From: Myceligenerans salitolerans
Lineage (GTDB): Bacteria > Actinomycetota > Actinomycetes > Actinomycetales > Cellulomonadaceae
NCBI RefSeq assembly: GCF_017349295.1
Contig: NZ_JAFMPK010000046.1
Coordinates: 62,001 to 126,000, forward strand
Length of the DNA stretch: 64,000 nucleotides
Direction: 5' to 3'
Shown: positions 51,727 through 60,681 of the stretch, piece after piece
Position numbering within the stretch: position 1 is the stretch's first letter
How the letters are laid out: every line of letters begins with the position of its first letter
Made by a program: the position numbers and the translations under genes
The notes under the pieces: model-generated
The model's input: the letters and a program-made list of their open reading frames with translations, nothing else
The model's database searches: none
Told to the model about the DNA's origin: nothing

Positions 51727-52722
51727 GTGAAGAAGCTGCTCAACGATCCCGAGAACGCCGTCGCCGATTCGCTGGCGGGATTCGCGCTGGCCCACGCCGA
51801 CCTGGTCCAGGTGCACCACGATCCCACCTATGTCGCGCGCGTCGGCGGCGCCACCACCGGCAAGGTGGGTCTGGTCAGCGGTGGAGGCTCCGGCCACGAG
51901 CCGCTGCACTGCGGTTTCGTCGGTGACGGCATGCTCGACGCCGCCGTGCCGGGCGCCGTGTTCACCTCGCCGACGCCCGACGGCATCCTGCCCGCACTGC
52001 ACGCGGCCGACGGCGGGGCGGGCGTACTGGCCATCGTGAAGAACTACACGGGCGACGTGCTCAACTTCGACCTTGCCGTCGAGCTCGCGGAGGCCGAGGG
52101 CGCGCGTGTCGCCACGGTGCTGGTGAACGACGACGTCGCCGTCGAGAACTCGACGTTCACGGCGGGGCGCCGCGGCGTGGCGGGCACGCTCTGCGTCGAG
52201 AAGATCGCCGGCGCCGCGGCCATGCAGGGCGGCGATCTGGACGACGTGACCCGGATCGCCCAGCACGTCGTGGACAACGTGCGGAGCATGGGTGTCGCGC
52301 TCACTGCCTGCACCGTCCCGCACGTGGGCGGGCCGAGCTTCGACCTGCCGGACGACCAGATGGAGATCGGTATCGGGATCCACGGCGAGCCGGGCCGTCG
52401 GCGGGTGCGTACGGCCCCAGCGGACGAGGTCACCCGGATGCTGCTCGACCCGGTGGCCGACGACCTCGAGCTGTCTCGCGGGGAGCGCGTGTTGCTTTTC
52501 GTCAACGGAATGGGCGGCACCCCCGCCTCGGAGCTCTACGTGGTCTATGGTCGAGCGCGGCGCCTGCTCGAACAGCGGGGCGTGACGGTGGCTCGCTCGC
52601 TCGTGGGCAGCTACGTCACGTCGCTCGAGATGCAGGGCGCGTCGGTGACCGTGCTGCGGTTGGACGACGAGCTCGAGGCGCTCTGGGATGCTCCCGTGCA
52701 CACGGCCGCGCTGCGCTGGTGA
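51727..52722 (+). CDS. dhaK: Dihydroxyacetone kinase subunit DhaK
   Basis: A 331-residue substrate-binding subunit that forms a covalent hemiaminal with dihydroxyacetone through His219 (GIGIHGEPG). The SGGGSGHEPLHCGFVGDGM block and FTSPTPDGI are invariant in the family. The phosphate comes through DhaL and DhaM, not from free ATP. GTG at 51727 with GAGGAAGGGA upstream is the start; an ATG at 51691 precedes that site. It begins the dhaKLM operon, 40 bases after folC. Confidence 0.96.
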   Translation: MKKLLNDPENAVADSLAGFALAHADLVQVHHDPTYVARVGGATTGKVGLVSGGGSGHEPLHCGFVGDGMLDAAVPGAVFTSPTPDGILPALHAADGGAGVLAIVKNYTGDVLNFDLAVELAEAEGARVATVLVNDDVAVENSTFTAGRRGVAGTLCVEKIAGAAAMQGGDLDDVTRIAQHVVDNVRSMGVALTACTVPHVGGPSFDLPDDQMEIGIGIHGEPGRRRVRTAPADEVTRMLLDPVADDLELSRGERVLLFVNGMGGTPASELYVVYGRARRLLEQRGVTVARSLVGSYVTSLEMQGASVTVLRLDDELEALWDAPVHTAALRW

Positions 52723-52802
52723 CCGGATGCTCGCGAGCAGACCGGGTGAAAGTCCGATTTGCCGACTCCACGGCACGACTGGAGGCATGAGGTGATGCTG
52801 CG

Positions 52803-53465
52803 GTGACGCTGGATGCTGACTGGGCGGAGCGCTGGATCCGGCGGACCGCCGACGCGGTCGCCGACAGGCGTGACGAGCTGACCGCGCTGGACCGGGAGAT
52901 CGGTGACGGCGACCACGGCGAGAACCTCGTCCGCGGCTTCCGCGCGGTGGTGGCCAAGCTGGACGCCAGGCGTTCCGAGGCCGACGGTTCCGTGGGGTCA
53001 CCGCGCCTGGTCGGCGACGTCCTCAAGCTCACCGCGACCACGCTCATGTCCACCGTCGGTGGTGCCTCCGGCCCTCTCTACGGCACCGCGTTCCTCCGGG
53101 CGGCGAAGGTGACCGGCCACGAGGCGATCGACACCCGCACGATCGTGGCCATGCTCGAGTCCGCGCTGGACGGGATCACCGCCCGCGGCAAGGCCGAACC
53201 GGGGGAGAAGACCATGGTCGACGCCTGGACGCCCGCCGTCGAGGCCGCTGAGCGCGCCGCCGGCGAGGGGGACGAGGCGGATGCCCTCCGAGCCGCCGCG
53301 GCGGCCGCGGACGCCGGGGCGACCGCGACCATTCCGCTCGTGGCCACCAAGGGCCGTGCTTCCTACCTCGGGGAACGCAGTGCCGGGCACGAGGATCCGG
53401 GCGCGCGCTCGACCGCGCTCCTGTTGGCGGCCGCTGTCTCGGCACTCGACGAGGAGACGGTATGA
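52803..53465 (+). CDS. dhaL: Dihydroxyacetone kinase subunit DhaL
   Basis: A 220-residue helical-barrel subunit holding ADP permanently as phosphate carrier. Mg-binding Asp residues are in ALDREIGDGDHGENLVRG, and ATTLMSTVGGASGPLYGTAF and GEKTMVDAWTPA are typical. A GAGGTG sits 8 bases before the GTG. The 80-base gap from dhaK is longer than usual for this operon, and I see no gene or clear structure in it. The stop overlaps the dhaM start. Confidence 0.95.
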   Translation: MTLDADWAERWIRRTADAVADRRDELTALDREIGDGDHGENLVRGFRAVVAKLDARRSEADGSVGSPRLVGDVLKLTATTLMSTVGGASGPLYGTAFLRAAKVTGHEAIDTRTIVAMLESALDGITARGKAEPGEKTMVDAWTPAVEAAERAAGEGDEADALRAAAAAADAGATATIPLVATKGRASYLGERSAGHEDPGARSTALLLAAAVSALDEETV

Positions 53466-54187
53466 CGGTCTCGATCGTCCTCGTGTCGCACTCGGCGGCG
53501 ATGGCGCGCGGACTCGCGGAACTGGCGGGCCAGATGGCCCCTGACGTCACTCTCGTTCCCGTCGGCGGGCTGCCCGACGGCGGTCTGGGCAGCGCCCTCG
53601 ACGACGTGACGGCAGCCCTGCGCCGGGCCGCCGCGGCGGCGTCCGACGTCGTCGTGCTGGCCGACCTCGGTTCGTCGGTGCTGACGGTCGACTCGGCGCT
53701 GGAGCTCGACGACGAGCTCGCCTCGGTCGCCGTCCTGGCACCCGGCCCGTTCGTCGAGGGCGCGGTCGCCGCGGCGGTCGCGGCGCACGGCGGCTCCGAC
53801 GTGCACGGTGTGGTGACGGCCGTGCGCGACGCCGGGAGGACGTTCGCGAGAGCCGCCGGCGGGGCGTCGCTGGAGGCTGCCGACGAGGACGCCGGGCCCG
53901 GGGCGGCGGGCGTGCCGGCGGACGAGAACGGCAGCGTCACCACGACGGCGACTCTGCGCAACCCGCTCGGGCTGCATGCCCGCCCGGCCGCGCTGGTGTC
54001 CCGGAAGGTGGCCGAGCTGGGTGCCTCGGTGCTGGTCGACGGCGTGGACGCGTCCAGCGTGCTGCAGCTCATGGCGCTCGGTGCGACGCAGGGCCGGGAA
54101 CTGACGATCACGGTGAGCGGACGGGACGCGGCCGGCGCGGCCGAGGTCCTCGCGGAGATGATCGGCTCCGGTTTCGGCGAGGTGTGA
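53462..54187 (+). CDS. dhaM: PTS-dependent dihydroxyacetone kinase phosphotransferase subunit DhaM (EIIA-HPr)
   Basis: A 241-residue fusion. Residues 1-125 are an EIIA-mannose-like domain with phospho-site His9 (LVSHSAAMARG) and GTQGD-like loops replaced by VVLADLGSSV. After an Ala/Glu-rich linker, residues 155-241 are an HPr domain with His172 in NPLGLHARPAALVSRK. The enzyme I part found in E. coli DhaM is absent, so phosphate must come from an EI elsewhere in the genome. It phosphorylates the DhaL nucleotide. The last codon and stop lie in the first copy of a 24-bp tandem repeat. Confidence 0.93.
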   Translation: MTVSIVLVSHSAAMARGLAELAGQMAPDVTLVPVGGLPDGGLGSALDDVTAALRRAAAAASDVVVLADLGSSVLTVDSALELDDELASVAVLAPGPFVEGAVAAAVAAHGGSDVHGVVTAVRDAGRTFARAAGGASLEAADEDAGPGAAGVPADENGSVTTTATLRNPLGLHARPAALVSRKVAELGASVLVDGVDASSVLQLMALGATQGRELTITVSGRDAAGAAEVLAEMIGSGFGEV

Positions 54188-54226
54188 TGCCCGCCGGCCG
54201 GTGAGGTGTGATGCCCGCCGGCCGGT
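54179..54226 (+). repeat. 24-bp perfect tandem duplication spanning the dhaM stop
   Basis: The unit GAGGTGTGATGCCCGCCGGC plus CGGT occurs at 54179-54202 and 54203-54226 without a mismatch. The first copy contains the dhaM stop codon; the second is untranslated, which suggests a recent duplication. Confidence 0.92.
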
Positions 54227-54239
54227 GCAGAATATTCCG

Positions 54240-54890
54240 ATGAGCGAGAACGGACCGGGCCGGCGCGAGCTCAACAAGCGCGCGCGTCGAGGTGCCATCA
54301 TCGACGCCGCCCAGCGTCTCGTGCGGGAACACGGGTACGACGCCGTGACCACCGGGCGGATCGCCGCCGAGGCAGGGGTCTCGCCGCGGACCTTCTTCAA
54401 CTACTTCGACACCAAGGACGAGGCGGTCATCGGGATCCGGACCGACGTGGGCCTGGATCCGGACGCCGCCCGCAGGTTCGCCGCGGGCGGTCCCACCGGT
54501 CATCTGCTCACCGATCTGCGCGCCCTGATCGGGGACATGCTGGACCAGCTGGGGGACGAGCCCGCGCGCGTGCGGGCGGCCGTCGAACTCGTGCGGCGCG
54601 AGCCCCGGCTGCTGCAGCACCACCAGGACGCCATCGAGCGACATCGCACGGAACTGCTCGCACTGCTGGAGGAACGGCGGGCGGCGGCTCCCTTCGTGGC
54701 GGACGCCGAGACGGTCCTCGCGGCCGCCGGTGCCGTCGTGCAGGCCACCACCCTCGCGTGGGTGCGGTCCGGCGGAGGACACGGCGTCCAGGTCCACATG
54801 CCGGAGGCGATCGACGAGTTGCGGTCCGTTCTCTGCGAGGAGGCGCCGGTTCCGGGGACCCGCCCCGGTGCGGATATCGTGGCGGGGTGA
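54240..54890 (+). CDS. TetR family transcriptional regulator (MftR-like)
   Basis: A 216-residue TetR protein. The DNA-binding region is ARRGAIIDAAQRLVREHGYD followed by TTGRIAAEAGVSPRTFFNYF, a form common in the MftR-like group that binds acyl-CoA-type ligands. The C-terminal domain is helical with no hint of ligand. CAGAAT is 6 bases before the ATG, so it may have its own leaderless promoter, containing the small palindrome GAATATTC. It lies 52 bases after dhaM and may regulate that operon. The stop overlaps the next start. Confidence 0.88.
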   Translation: MSENGPGRRELNKRARRGAIIDAAQRLVREHGYDAVTTGRIAAEAGVSPRTFFNYFDTKDEAVIGIRTDVGLDPDAARRFAAGGPTGHLLTDLRALIGDMLDQLGDEPARVRAAVELVRREPRLLQHHQDAIERHRTELLALLEERRAAAPFVADAETVLAAAGAVVQATTLAWVRSGGGHGVQVHMPEAIDELRSVLCEEAPVPGTRPGADIVAG

Positions 54891-55324
54891 GCAAGGACCG
54901 ACCCGCCCCGGGTGATCGCATCAAGGCCAGGCCCTCCGCGCTGGTGCAGTTCACCTCCACAGTCCTGGCCTGCGAGGCCGTACTGGTGCTGTTCGTGACC
55001 CTGGTCGCCTTCGGGCTGCGCGACCTCGCGTACGAGCGGGGGCCGCTCCAGTCCGACTCGGCGGCCGTCGTGTGGGGCGTGGGCGGCGGCCTCGCCCTGC
55101 TGCTCCTGGTCCTGTCCCGGCTGACCGGGCGTCCTGCGGGGCTCGCCGCCGGGACCGTCGCGCAGGTCCTGGTGCTCGCCACGGGGCTGGCCGTACCTCT
55201 GGCGACCGTCGTCAACCTGGTGTTCGTGCTGCTGTGGGTGATGGCGGTGCGCCTCGGTGTGCGCATCGACCGGGAACGTGCCGCGTACGACGCCGATCAC
55301 CCGGAGACGGCGCCCAACGTCTGA
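54887..55324 (+). CDS. DUF4233 family membrane protein
   Basis: A 145-residue membrane protein with four hydrophobic segments (TSTVLACEAVLVLFVTLVAF, then two in the middle and one before the C-terminus). It starts with a polar N-terminus and ends in RLGVRIDRERAAYDADHP. This is the DUF4233 family normally found between folC and ndk in actinobacteria; its function is not known. TATCGT at 54875-54880 is 6 bases before the GTG, so a leaderless promoter lies within the end of the TetR gene. Confidence 0.88.
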   Translation: MSKDRPAPGDRIKARPSALVQFTSTVLACEAVLVLFVTLVAFGLRDLAYERGPLQSDSAAVVWGVGGGLALLLLVLSRLTGRPAGLAAGTVAQVLVLATGLAVPLATVVNLVFVLLWVMAVRLGVRIDRERAAYDADHPETAPNV

Positions 55325-55353
55325 CACGCGCCCCGTCTCGGCCGGGGCGCGTG
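55325..55353 (+). terminator. Terminator hairpin after the DUF4233 gene
   Basis: CACGCGCCCCG (55325-55335) pairs perfectly with CGGGGCGCGTG (55343-55353) around a 7-base loop, starting at the base after the stop codon. Confidence 0.85.
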
Positions 55354-55411
55354 ACGGCAGGGGGCTCTCCGTCCGGCGATCTCCGTCCTGCCGTCCCACT
55401 ACGCTGGGCCC

Positions 55412-55882
55412 ATGACCGACGTCGCCACCGAGAACCTGACCACCGAGAACGCCGAGGCGCCCGTGGCCGAGCGGACGCTCGTGCTCGTCAAGCCCGACGG
55501 CGTGCGCCGCGGCCTGTCCGGCGAGATCCTGCGTCGCATCGAGGCCAAGGGGTACACCCTGCGCGCCGTGCGCCTGCTCCGGCCCACGTCCGAGGTGCTG
55601 CACCAGCACTACGCCGAGCACGAGGGCAAGCCGTTCTTCGAGCCGCTGGTGGAGTTCATGATGTCGGGTCCCGTGCTCGCCGTGGTCGCCGAGGGCGAAG
55701 GCGTCGTTCCCGGCTTCCGCTCGCTGGCCGGTGCCACCAACCCTACGGAGGCGGCGCCCGGGACGATCCGCGGGGACCTCGGCCGAGACTGGGGCACCAA
55801 GGTGGTGCAGAACCTCGTGCACGGCAGCGACTCGCCCGAGTCGGCGTCGCGCGAGATCTCCCTCTGGTTCCCCGAGCTCTGA
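55412..55882 (+). CDS. ndk: Nucleoside diphosphate kinase
   Basis: A 156-residue kinase that moves the gamma phosphate between nucleotides through phospho-His137 in [25 protein letters not shown] and [16 protein letters not shown] are family blocks. The N-terminus carries an extra 20 acidic residues ([19 protein letters not shown]) beyond the usual start, which could mean the real start is further in, but TACGCT lies exactly 6 bases before this ATG and supports it as a leaderless start. Confidence 0.95.
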   Translation: MTDVATENLTTENAEAPVAERTLVLVKPDGVRRGLSGEILRRIEAKGYTLRAVRLLRPTSEVLHQHYAEHEGKPFFEPLVEFMMSGPVLAVVAEGEGVVPGFRSLAGATNPTEAAPGTIRGDLGRDWGTKVVQNLVHGSDSPESASREISLWFPEL

Positions 55883-55886
55883 GCGC

Positions 55887-56033
55887 GGGAGCCCGGCGGC
55901 TCGGGGCCTCCGCTCACCCGTGCCGGCCAGGTGCGTGACCAGGCCGACCGGTCCCCGGCCGCCGGACTCCGGTAGCGACCACGCGAGGACGCGAGGTGCG
56001 AGCGCCCGCAGCGTGGGAGCCCGGCGGCTCGGG
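55887..56033. repeat. Pair of 19-bp identical repeats with a small hairpin, upstream of smc
   Basis: GGGAGCCCGGCGGCTCGGG occurs at 55887-55905 and 56015-56033. The core GAGCC-CGGC-GGCTC can fold as a hairpin. Two related copies in reverse orientation follow smc. The bases between the copies hold no gene I can support. Confidence 0.75.
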
Positions 56034-56091
56034 AGAACGGAGACACGCCGTGTGTGACGGATTTCGCCGCGTGTCCAGTTAGGGTTGGCCG

Positions 56092-59000
56092 GTGCATCTC
56101 AAGACGCTCACGCTGCGGGGCTTCAAGTCCTTCGCGTCGGCGACAACGCTGAACCTCGAGCCCGGGATCACCTGCGTGGTGGGCCCCAACGGCTCGGGCA
56201 AGTCGAACGTCGTCGACGCGCTCTCCTGGGTGATGGGCGAGCAGGGAGCGAAGTCGCTGCGTGGCGGCAAGATGGACGACGTCATCTTCGCCGGCACGTC
56301 CGGTCGCGCCCCGCTCGGCCGCGCCGAGGTCAGCCTCACCATCGACAACACGGACGGCGCGCTGCCGATCGACTACACCGAGGTCACGATCAGCCGGACG
56401 CTGTTCCGCACGGGTGGCTCCGAGTACGCGATCAACGGCTCGTCGTGCCGCCTGCTCGACATCCAGGAACTGCTGAGCGACTCCGGCATCGGCAGGGAGA
56501 TGCACGTCGTGGTGGGACAGGGGCAGCTGGACGCCGTCCTGCGCGCGACACCCGAGGAACGGCGCGGCTTCATCGAGGAGGCCGCGGGTGTTCTCAAGCA
56601 CCGCAAGCGCAAGGAGAAGGCGCTGCGGAAGCTCGACCAGATGCAGGGCAACCTGGCTCGGCTCGCCGACCTCACCGCCGAGCTGCGCCGCCAGCTCGGT
56701 CCCCTGGGACGCCAGGCCGAGGCGGCCCGGAAGGCGCAGACCGTGCAGCGTGACCTGCGCGACGCGCGTGCCCGGCTGCTCGCGGACGACCTCGCCCAGC
56801 TCCAGGCCCAGATCGAGGCGGATCTCGCGGACGAGAACGCCCTGCGCGAGCGGCAGGCCCAGGCGGAGGCCGGGCTTGCCGAGGCGCGGGCCGAGTTGTC
56901 CCGCCTGGAGCAGTCGGCGTCGGCCACCTCCACCGAGGTGAGCCGTGCGGGTGACACGCTCTTCGCGCTGTCCCAGACGCGGGAGCGCCTGCGCGCGCTC
57001 CAGTCCCTGGCAGACGAGCGCGCCCGTCTGCTCGGCACGACGGAGCCCGCTCACCACACGGGACAGGACCCCGACGACCTGGAGGCGCAGGCCGCCCGGG
57101 CGCGTGCCGGCGAGGAGGAGCTGGCCGCCGAGGTCGAGATCGCCCGCGAGGCCGTGGAGGCGGCCGTCGAGGAGCGTGCGGAGGCGGAGTCGGCGGCCCA
57201 GGAGGCTGAACGCGCGCACGGCACCCTCCTGCGGGCGGCGGCGGACCGGCGTGAGGGCATGGCGCGCCTGGCCGGCCAGGTCGCGGCGCGGCGGAGCCGG
57301 GTCGAGGCCGCGGAGTCCGAGCTGGCCCGCCTGAGGGAGGCCGTCTTCGAGGCCGAGCACCGTGCCGAGGAGACGAGCCGCGAGTTCGCGGCCCTCGAGA
57401 GCGAGGTCTCGGGCGTCGAGGAGGGTGAGGAAGGCCTCGACGTCGCGCACGAGGCGGCCGTGGCGAACCTGGAGCTGGCCAGGGGCGCCGTCGAGCGGCT
57501 CACCGCCGAGAAGGCGACCGCCGAGAAGGAGCGAGGCGCCGCGGCGGCGAAGGTCGAGGCGCTGGAACTCAGCCTGGACCGCAAGGACGGCGCGGGGACG
57601 TTGCTGGCGGCGAACCAGCCCGGCGTGCTCGGCTCGGTCGCGGCGCTCCTGGGTGTCGAGCCCGGATGGGAGGACGCCGTGGCCGCCGCCCTCGGTCCGC
57701 TGGCGGACGCGGTGGCGGTGTCGGGCCTGGACGCGGCGGTGGACGCCCTGCGTCTGCTGCGCGACGAGGACGCGGGACGCGCGAGCCTGGTGGTGGGCGC
57801 GTCGCCGTCCGAGCAGTTGCCCCGGCCGGACGTGACGCTTCCCGACACCGTCCGCTGGGCGGCCGACGTCGTGCACGCCGCGGGCCCCGCAGAGGCGGGG
57901 CTGCGCACGATCCTGCGCGACGTCGTCGTGGTGGACGATCTTGCCCGCGCCCGCGCCTTCGTCCGGGAGAACCCCGAACTGGTCGCCGCGACCCGTGCCG
58001 GCGACCTGCTCGGTGGCGCCCGGGCGTGGGGCGGTTCGGCCGCCGCGCCGAGCGTGCTGCATCTGCAGGCGGCACTGGACGAGGCCAAGGCCGCCCGTGA
58101 CGACGCGGCCGTCCGTCAGGAGAGCGCGGAGACGCATCTGGCGGCCGCCCGTGCGGAGCTCGAGGCGGCGAAGACCCGGCACGACGAGACACTGGCCAGG
58201 CTCAACGAGTCGGACGCCGCGATGGCCGCGGCGGCGGAGCATCTTGGTTCGCTGCGAGCTTCCGCACGGTCCGCACGGGAGGAGGCGGAGCGCCATCGCG
58301 CGGCCCTGGAGCAGGCGATGGCCCGCCGCGAGGAGGACGAGATGGACCTCGCGGCCCTCGTCGAGCGCCTGGAGACCGCCGAGGAGGAGCCGGAGCAGGC
58401 GGCCGAGTCACTCGACGAGGCGCAGGCCCGTCGCGACGAGACCGCGGCGGCCGCGACCGAGGCGCGTGCTCGCGAGACGGAGGTGCGGCTGGCCCTGCGC
58501 ACGGCCGAGGAACGCGCACGCGCGGTGTCGGGCAGGGCACAGGCGCTGGCGCACGCCGCCCAGCAGGAACGTGAGGCCCGGGCTGCCGCCGCGCAGCGGG
58601 CCGCCGCCCGGCAGCGGGACGCCGCCCGGGCGGTGGTGGTCCGCCAGGCCACCGCCGTGGCGCTCGAACGCATCGACCGTTCCCTGGCGCGGGCGCAGGA
58701 GGACAAGGCCGCAGCCGAGGAGGCCCGGGCCGCGGGCAACGCGCAGCTCGGTGCGGTTCGTGGGACGGTCGAGTCGCTGACCGCGGAGCTGCGCGAGCTG
58801 ACGGACGTCGCGCACAAGGACGAGGTCGCCCGGGCCCAGCAACGCCTTCGCCTGGAGCAGCTCCAGGCGCGCGCGGTCGACGAGCTCGGCACCGACCCGG
58901 ACGTCCTGGTCGAGGAGTTCGGCCCGCACCAGCCCATCCCGGTCTACGACGGCGACGCCCCGGCCCGTCGCCGGGCGCGCCGCGCGGTCGTGGAGCGGGA

Positions 59001-59940
59001 CGACGAGGGCAACCCGGTCCGCTACGAGGGCGATCCCGCCCTGCCGCGCGGCGCGGCGGCGCGGGCGGAGGCCATCGAGCTGCGCGTTGCGGCACTGCGG
59101 GAGTTCGGCCTGGACCCGGCGGACCCGGAGGCGGCCAAGATCGTTCAGGAGGTCGCCGGGGCCGAGCCGGAGCGTGAGGAGGGGGCGCCGGAGGCGGGCG
59201 GTGAGGAGTCCGCGACCGAAGGCGGCACCTCGTCCGATCGCCGGCCGAAGCCGGACCGGATGGTCCCGTACGTGCGCGAGGAACAGGAGGCCCGCCTGAA
59301 GAAGGCGGAGCGGGCGCTGGCGCGTCTCGGCGCGGTGAACCCCCTGGCTCTCGAGGAGTTCGCGGCGTTGGAGGAGCGGCATCAGTTCCTGGAGACGCAG
59401 CTCGCCGACCTGAAGAAGTCGCGGGAGGACCTGCTGCAGATCGTCTCCGACATCGACGAGCGGGTGCAGCAGGTGTTCGCGGAGGCCTTCCAGGACACCG
59501 CGAACATGTTCCTGGAGATCTTCCCCCGGCTGTTCCCGGGCGGTGAGGGCAAGCTGCGCCTGACGGATCCGTCCGACCTGCTGACCACCGGCATCGAGGT
59601 GGAGGCCCGGCCGGCCGGCAAGAAGGTCAAGCGGCTCTCGCTGCTGTCCGGTGGCGAGCGGTCGCTGGCGGCCGTCGCGTTCCTGGTGTCGATCTTCAAG
59701 GCGCGGCCCAGCCCGTTCTACATCATGGACGAGGTCGAGGCCGCCCTCGACGACGTCAACCTCGGCCGGCTGATCGAGATCTTCAAGGAGCTGCAGCGCG
59801 ACAGCCAGCTGATCGTGATCACCCACCAGAAGCGCACCATGGAGGTCGCGGACGCGCTGTACGGCGTGACGATGCGCGGCGACGGGGTCACGACCGTCAT
59901 CAGTCAGCGGATGGGCGAGCGCGAGACCGTGATGTCCTGA
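56092..59940 (+). CDS. smc: Chromosome segregation protein SMC
   Basis: A 1282-residue condensin ATPase. The N-terminal head has Walker A GPNGSGKS (residues 31-38). Two long coiled coils rich in Ala, Glu and Arg flank the hinge at about residues 500-650 (GVLGSVAALLGVEPGWEDAV ... GDLLGGARAWGG). The C-terminal head has signature LSGGERSLAAVAFLVSIF and Walker B PFYIMDEVEAALDD. An acidic insertion at about 1020-1060 (EPEREEGAPEAGGEESATE) is longer than usual. TAGGGT lies 6 bases before the GTG at 56092, a leaderless-type start. It compacts and separates chromosomes with ScpA/ScpB, which are not in the window. Confidence 0.97.
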   Translation: MHLKTLTLRGFKSFASATTLNLEPGITCVVGPNGSGKSNVVDALSWVMGEQGAKSLRGGKMDDVIFAGTSGRAPLGRAEVSLTIDNTDGALPIDYTEVTISRTLFRTGGSEYAINGSSCRLLDIQELLSDSGIGREMHVVVGQGQLDAVLRATPEERRGFIEEAAGVLKHRKRKEKALRKLDQMQGNLARLADLTAELRRQLGPLGRQAEAARKAQTVQRDLRDARARLLADDLAQLQAQIEADLADENALRERQAQAEAGLAEARAELSRLEQSASATSTEVSRAGDTLFALSQTRERLRALQSLADERARLLGTTEPAHHTGQDPDDLEAQAARARAGEEELAAEVEIAREAVEAAVEERAEAESAAQEAERAHGTLLRAAADRREGMARLAGQVAARRSRVEAAESELARLREAVFEAEHRAEETSREFAALESEVSGVEEGEEGLDVAHEAAVANLELARGAVERLTAEKATAEKERGAAAAKVEALELSLDRKDGAGTLLAANQPGVLGSVAALLGVEPGWEDAVAAALGPLADAVAVSGLDAAVDALRLLRDEDAGRASLVVGASPSEQLPRPDVTLPDTVRWAADVVHAAGPAEAGLRTILRDVVVVDDLARARAFVRENPELVAATRAGDLLGGARAWGGSAAAPSVLHLQAALDEAKAARDDAAVRQESAETHLAAARAELEAAKTRHDETLARLNESDAAMAAAAEHLGSLRASARSAREEAERHRAALEQAMARREEDEMDLAALVERLETAEEEPEQAAESLDEAQARRDETAAAATEARARETEVRLALRTAEERARAVSGRAQALAHAAQQEREARAAAAQRAAARQRDAARAVVVRQATAVALERIDRSLARAQEDKAAAEEARAAGNAQLGAVRGTVESLTAELRELTDVAHKDEVARAQQRLRLEQLQARAVDELGTDPDVLVEEFGPHQPIPVYDGDAPARRRARRAVVERDDEGNPVRYEGDPALPRGAAARAEAIELRVAALREFGLDPADPEAAKIVQEVAGAEPEREEGAPEAGGEESATEGGTSSDRRPKPDRMVPYVREEQEARLKKAERALARLGAVNPLALEEFAALEERHQFLETQLADLKKSREDLLQIVSDIDERVQQVFAEAFQDTANMFLEIFPRLFPGGEGKLRLTDPSDLLTTGIEVEARPAGKKVKRLSLLSGGERSLAAVAFLVSIFKARPSPFYIMDEVEAALDDVNLGRLIEIFKELQRDSQLIVITHQKRTMEVADALYGVTMRGDGVTTVISQRMGERETVMS

Positions 59941-59981
59941 GCCGCCGGGCTCGCACCGCCTGTCCCTGAGCCACCGGGCTC
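59939..59981. repeat. Two inverted copies of the smc-flanking palindrome
   Basis: GAGCCGCCGGGCTC (59939-59952) is the reverse complement of the core of the repeats upstream of smc, and GAGCCACCGGGCTC (59968-59981) differs by one base. The first overlaps the smc stop codon. They may act as weak terminators. Confidence 0.65.
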
Positions 59982-60123
59982 GGCCCTGCGGCCGCCGGCA
60001 GAAGGTGTCCCGGTCCCGCGCCCGGCCGCCAGGGGTGGGCTGCCTGGTGCGGTGTGGTAATTCTGACTATCGTTCGGCGCGTCCGTTGGGGCATCTGACA
60101 AAAGTTCGGGAGACAATAACGTC

Positions 60124-60633
60124 ATGTGGTGGTCGGTCCTCCTGCTCGTCGTGTGTCTCCTGTTGGCTGCCGGGGTGTTCCTGGTGGCCAATGTCATGGA
60201 CGCCGCGGACGGCAATCAGCGGGCCGACTCGTTCCCCGGCCGCTTCCGCGCCGGATGGCAGCGGGTGGCCGGCGGCGGCTGGCCCCGGCAGACCGGTCGG
60301 GTGAAGGGCGCGTCGGCGGTGGCCACGCACGCCGTGGGCGCTCCGTCGGTGTGGGTCGGCAAGCCGGGCCAGGCACGCAAGGGGGACGAGGCCGCGCCCG
60401 TCGACATGGAGATGTCGGAGTTCTTCCAGGCGACCGTCGAGGACAAGCCGGGCTACATGGACGCGGAAGAGCTCCAGGGGCTGCTCGGCAAGGCGCGTGA
60501 CCAGGCGACCAAGGCCGTGAACGTGCCGATCCAGACGGTGAAGCCGGTGCTCAGCGATCCGCGGACACTGCAGAACTTCGTGCCGCGGCCGTTGCGTCCC
60601 GGGGGTGAGCGGCAGGGGGACAAGCCCTCCTGA
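60124..60633 (+). CDS. Hypothetical protein with one N-terminal membrane helix
   Basis: A 169-residue protein. Residues 2-24 (WWSVLLLVVCLLLAAGVFLV) form a membrane anchor and the rest is a basic, mostly disordered-looking cytoplasmic region ending RPLRPGGERQGDKPS, with one acidic stretch (DMEMSEFFQATVEDKPGYMD). I do not recognise a family. It sits between smc and ftsY. GACAAT lies 6 bases before the ATG, so a leaderless start is possible. The 183 bases before it otherwise hold only the two palindromes. Confidence 0.75.
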   Translation: MWWSVLLLVVCLLLAAGVFLVANVMDAADGNQRADSFPGRFRAGWQRVAGGGWPRQTGRVKGASAVATHAVGAPSVWVGKPGQARKGDEAAPVDMEMSEFFQATVEDKPGYMDAEELQGLLGKARDQATKAVNVPIQTVKPVLSDPRTLQNFVPRPLRPGGERQGDKPS

Positions 60634-60681
60634 CGGCCCCGCCTCCGGCACCCGGGGGCGACGTCTGGGAGAATCTTCGGC

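Noticed and set aside
52723-52802. A small gene or riboswitch in the dhaK-dhaL gap
   Set aside because: The 80 bases contain stops in frame with dhaL and no clear hairpin beyond the ribosome site.
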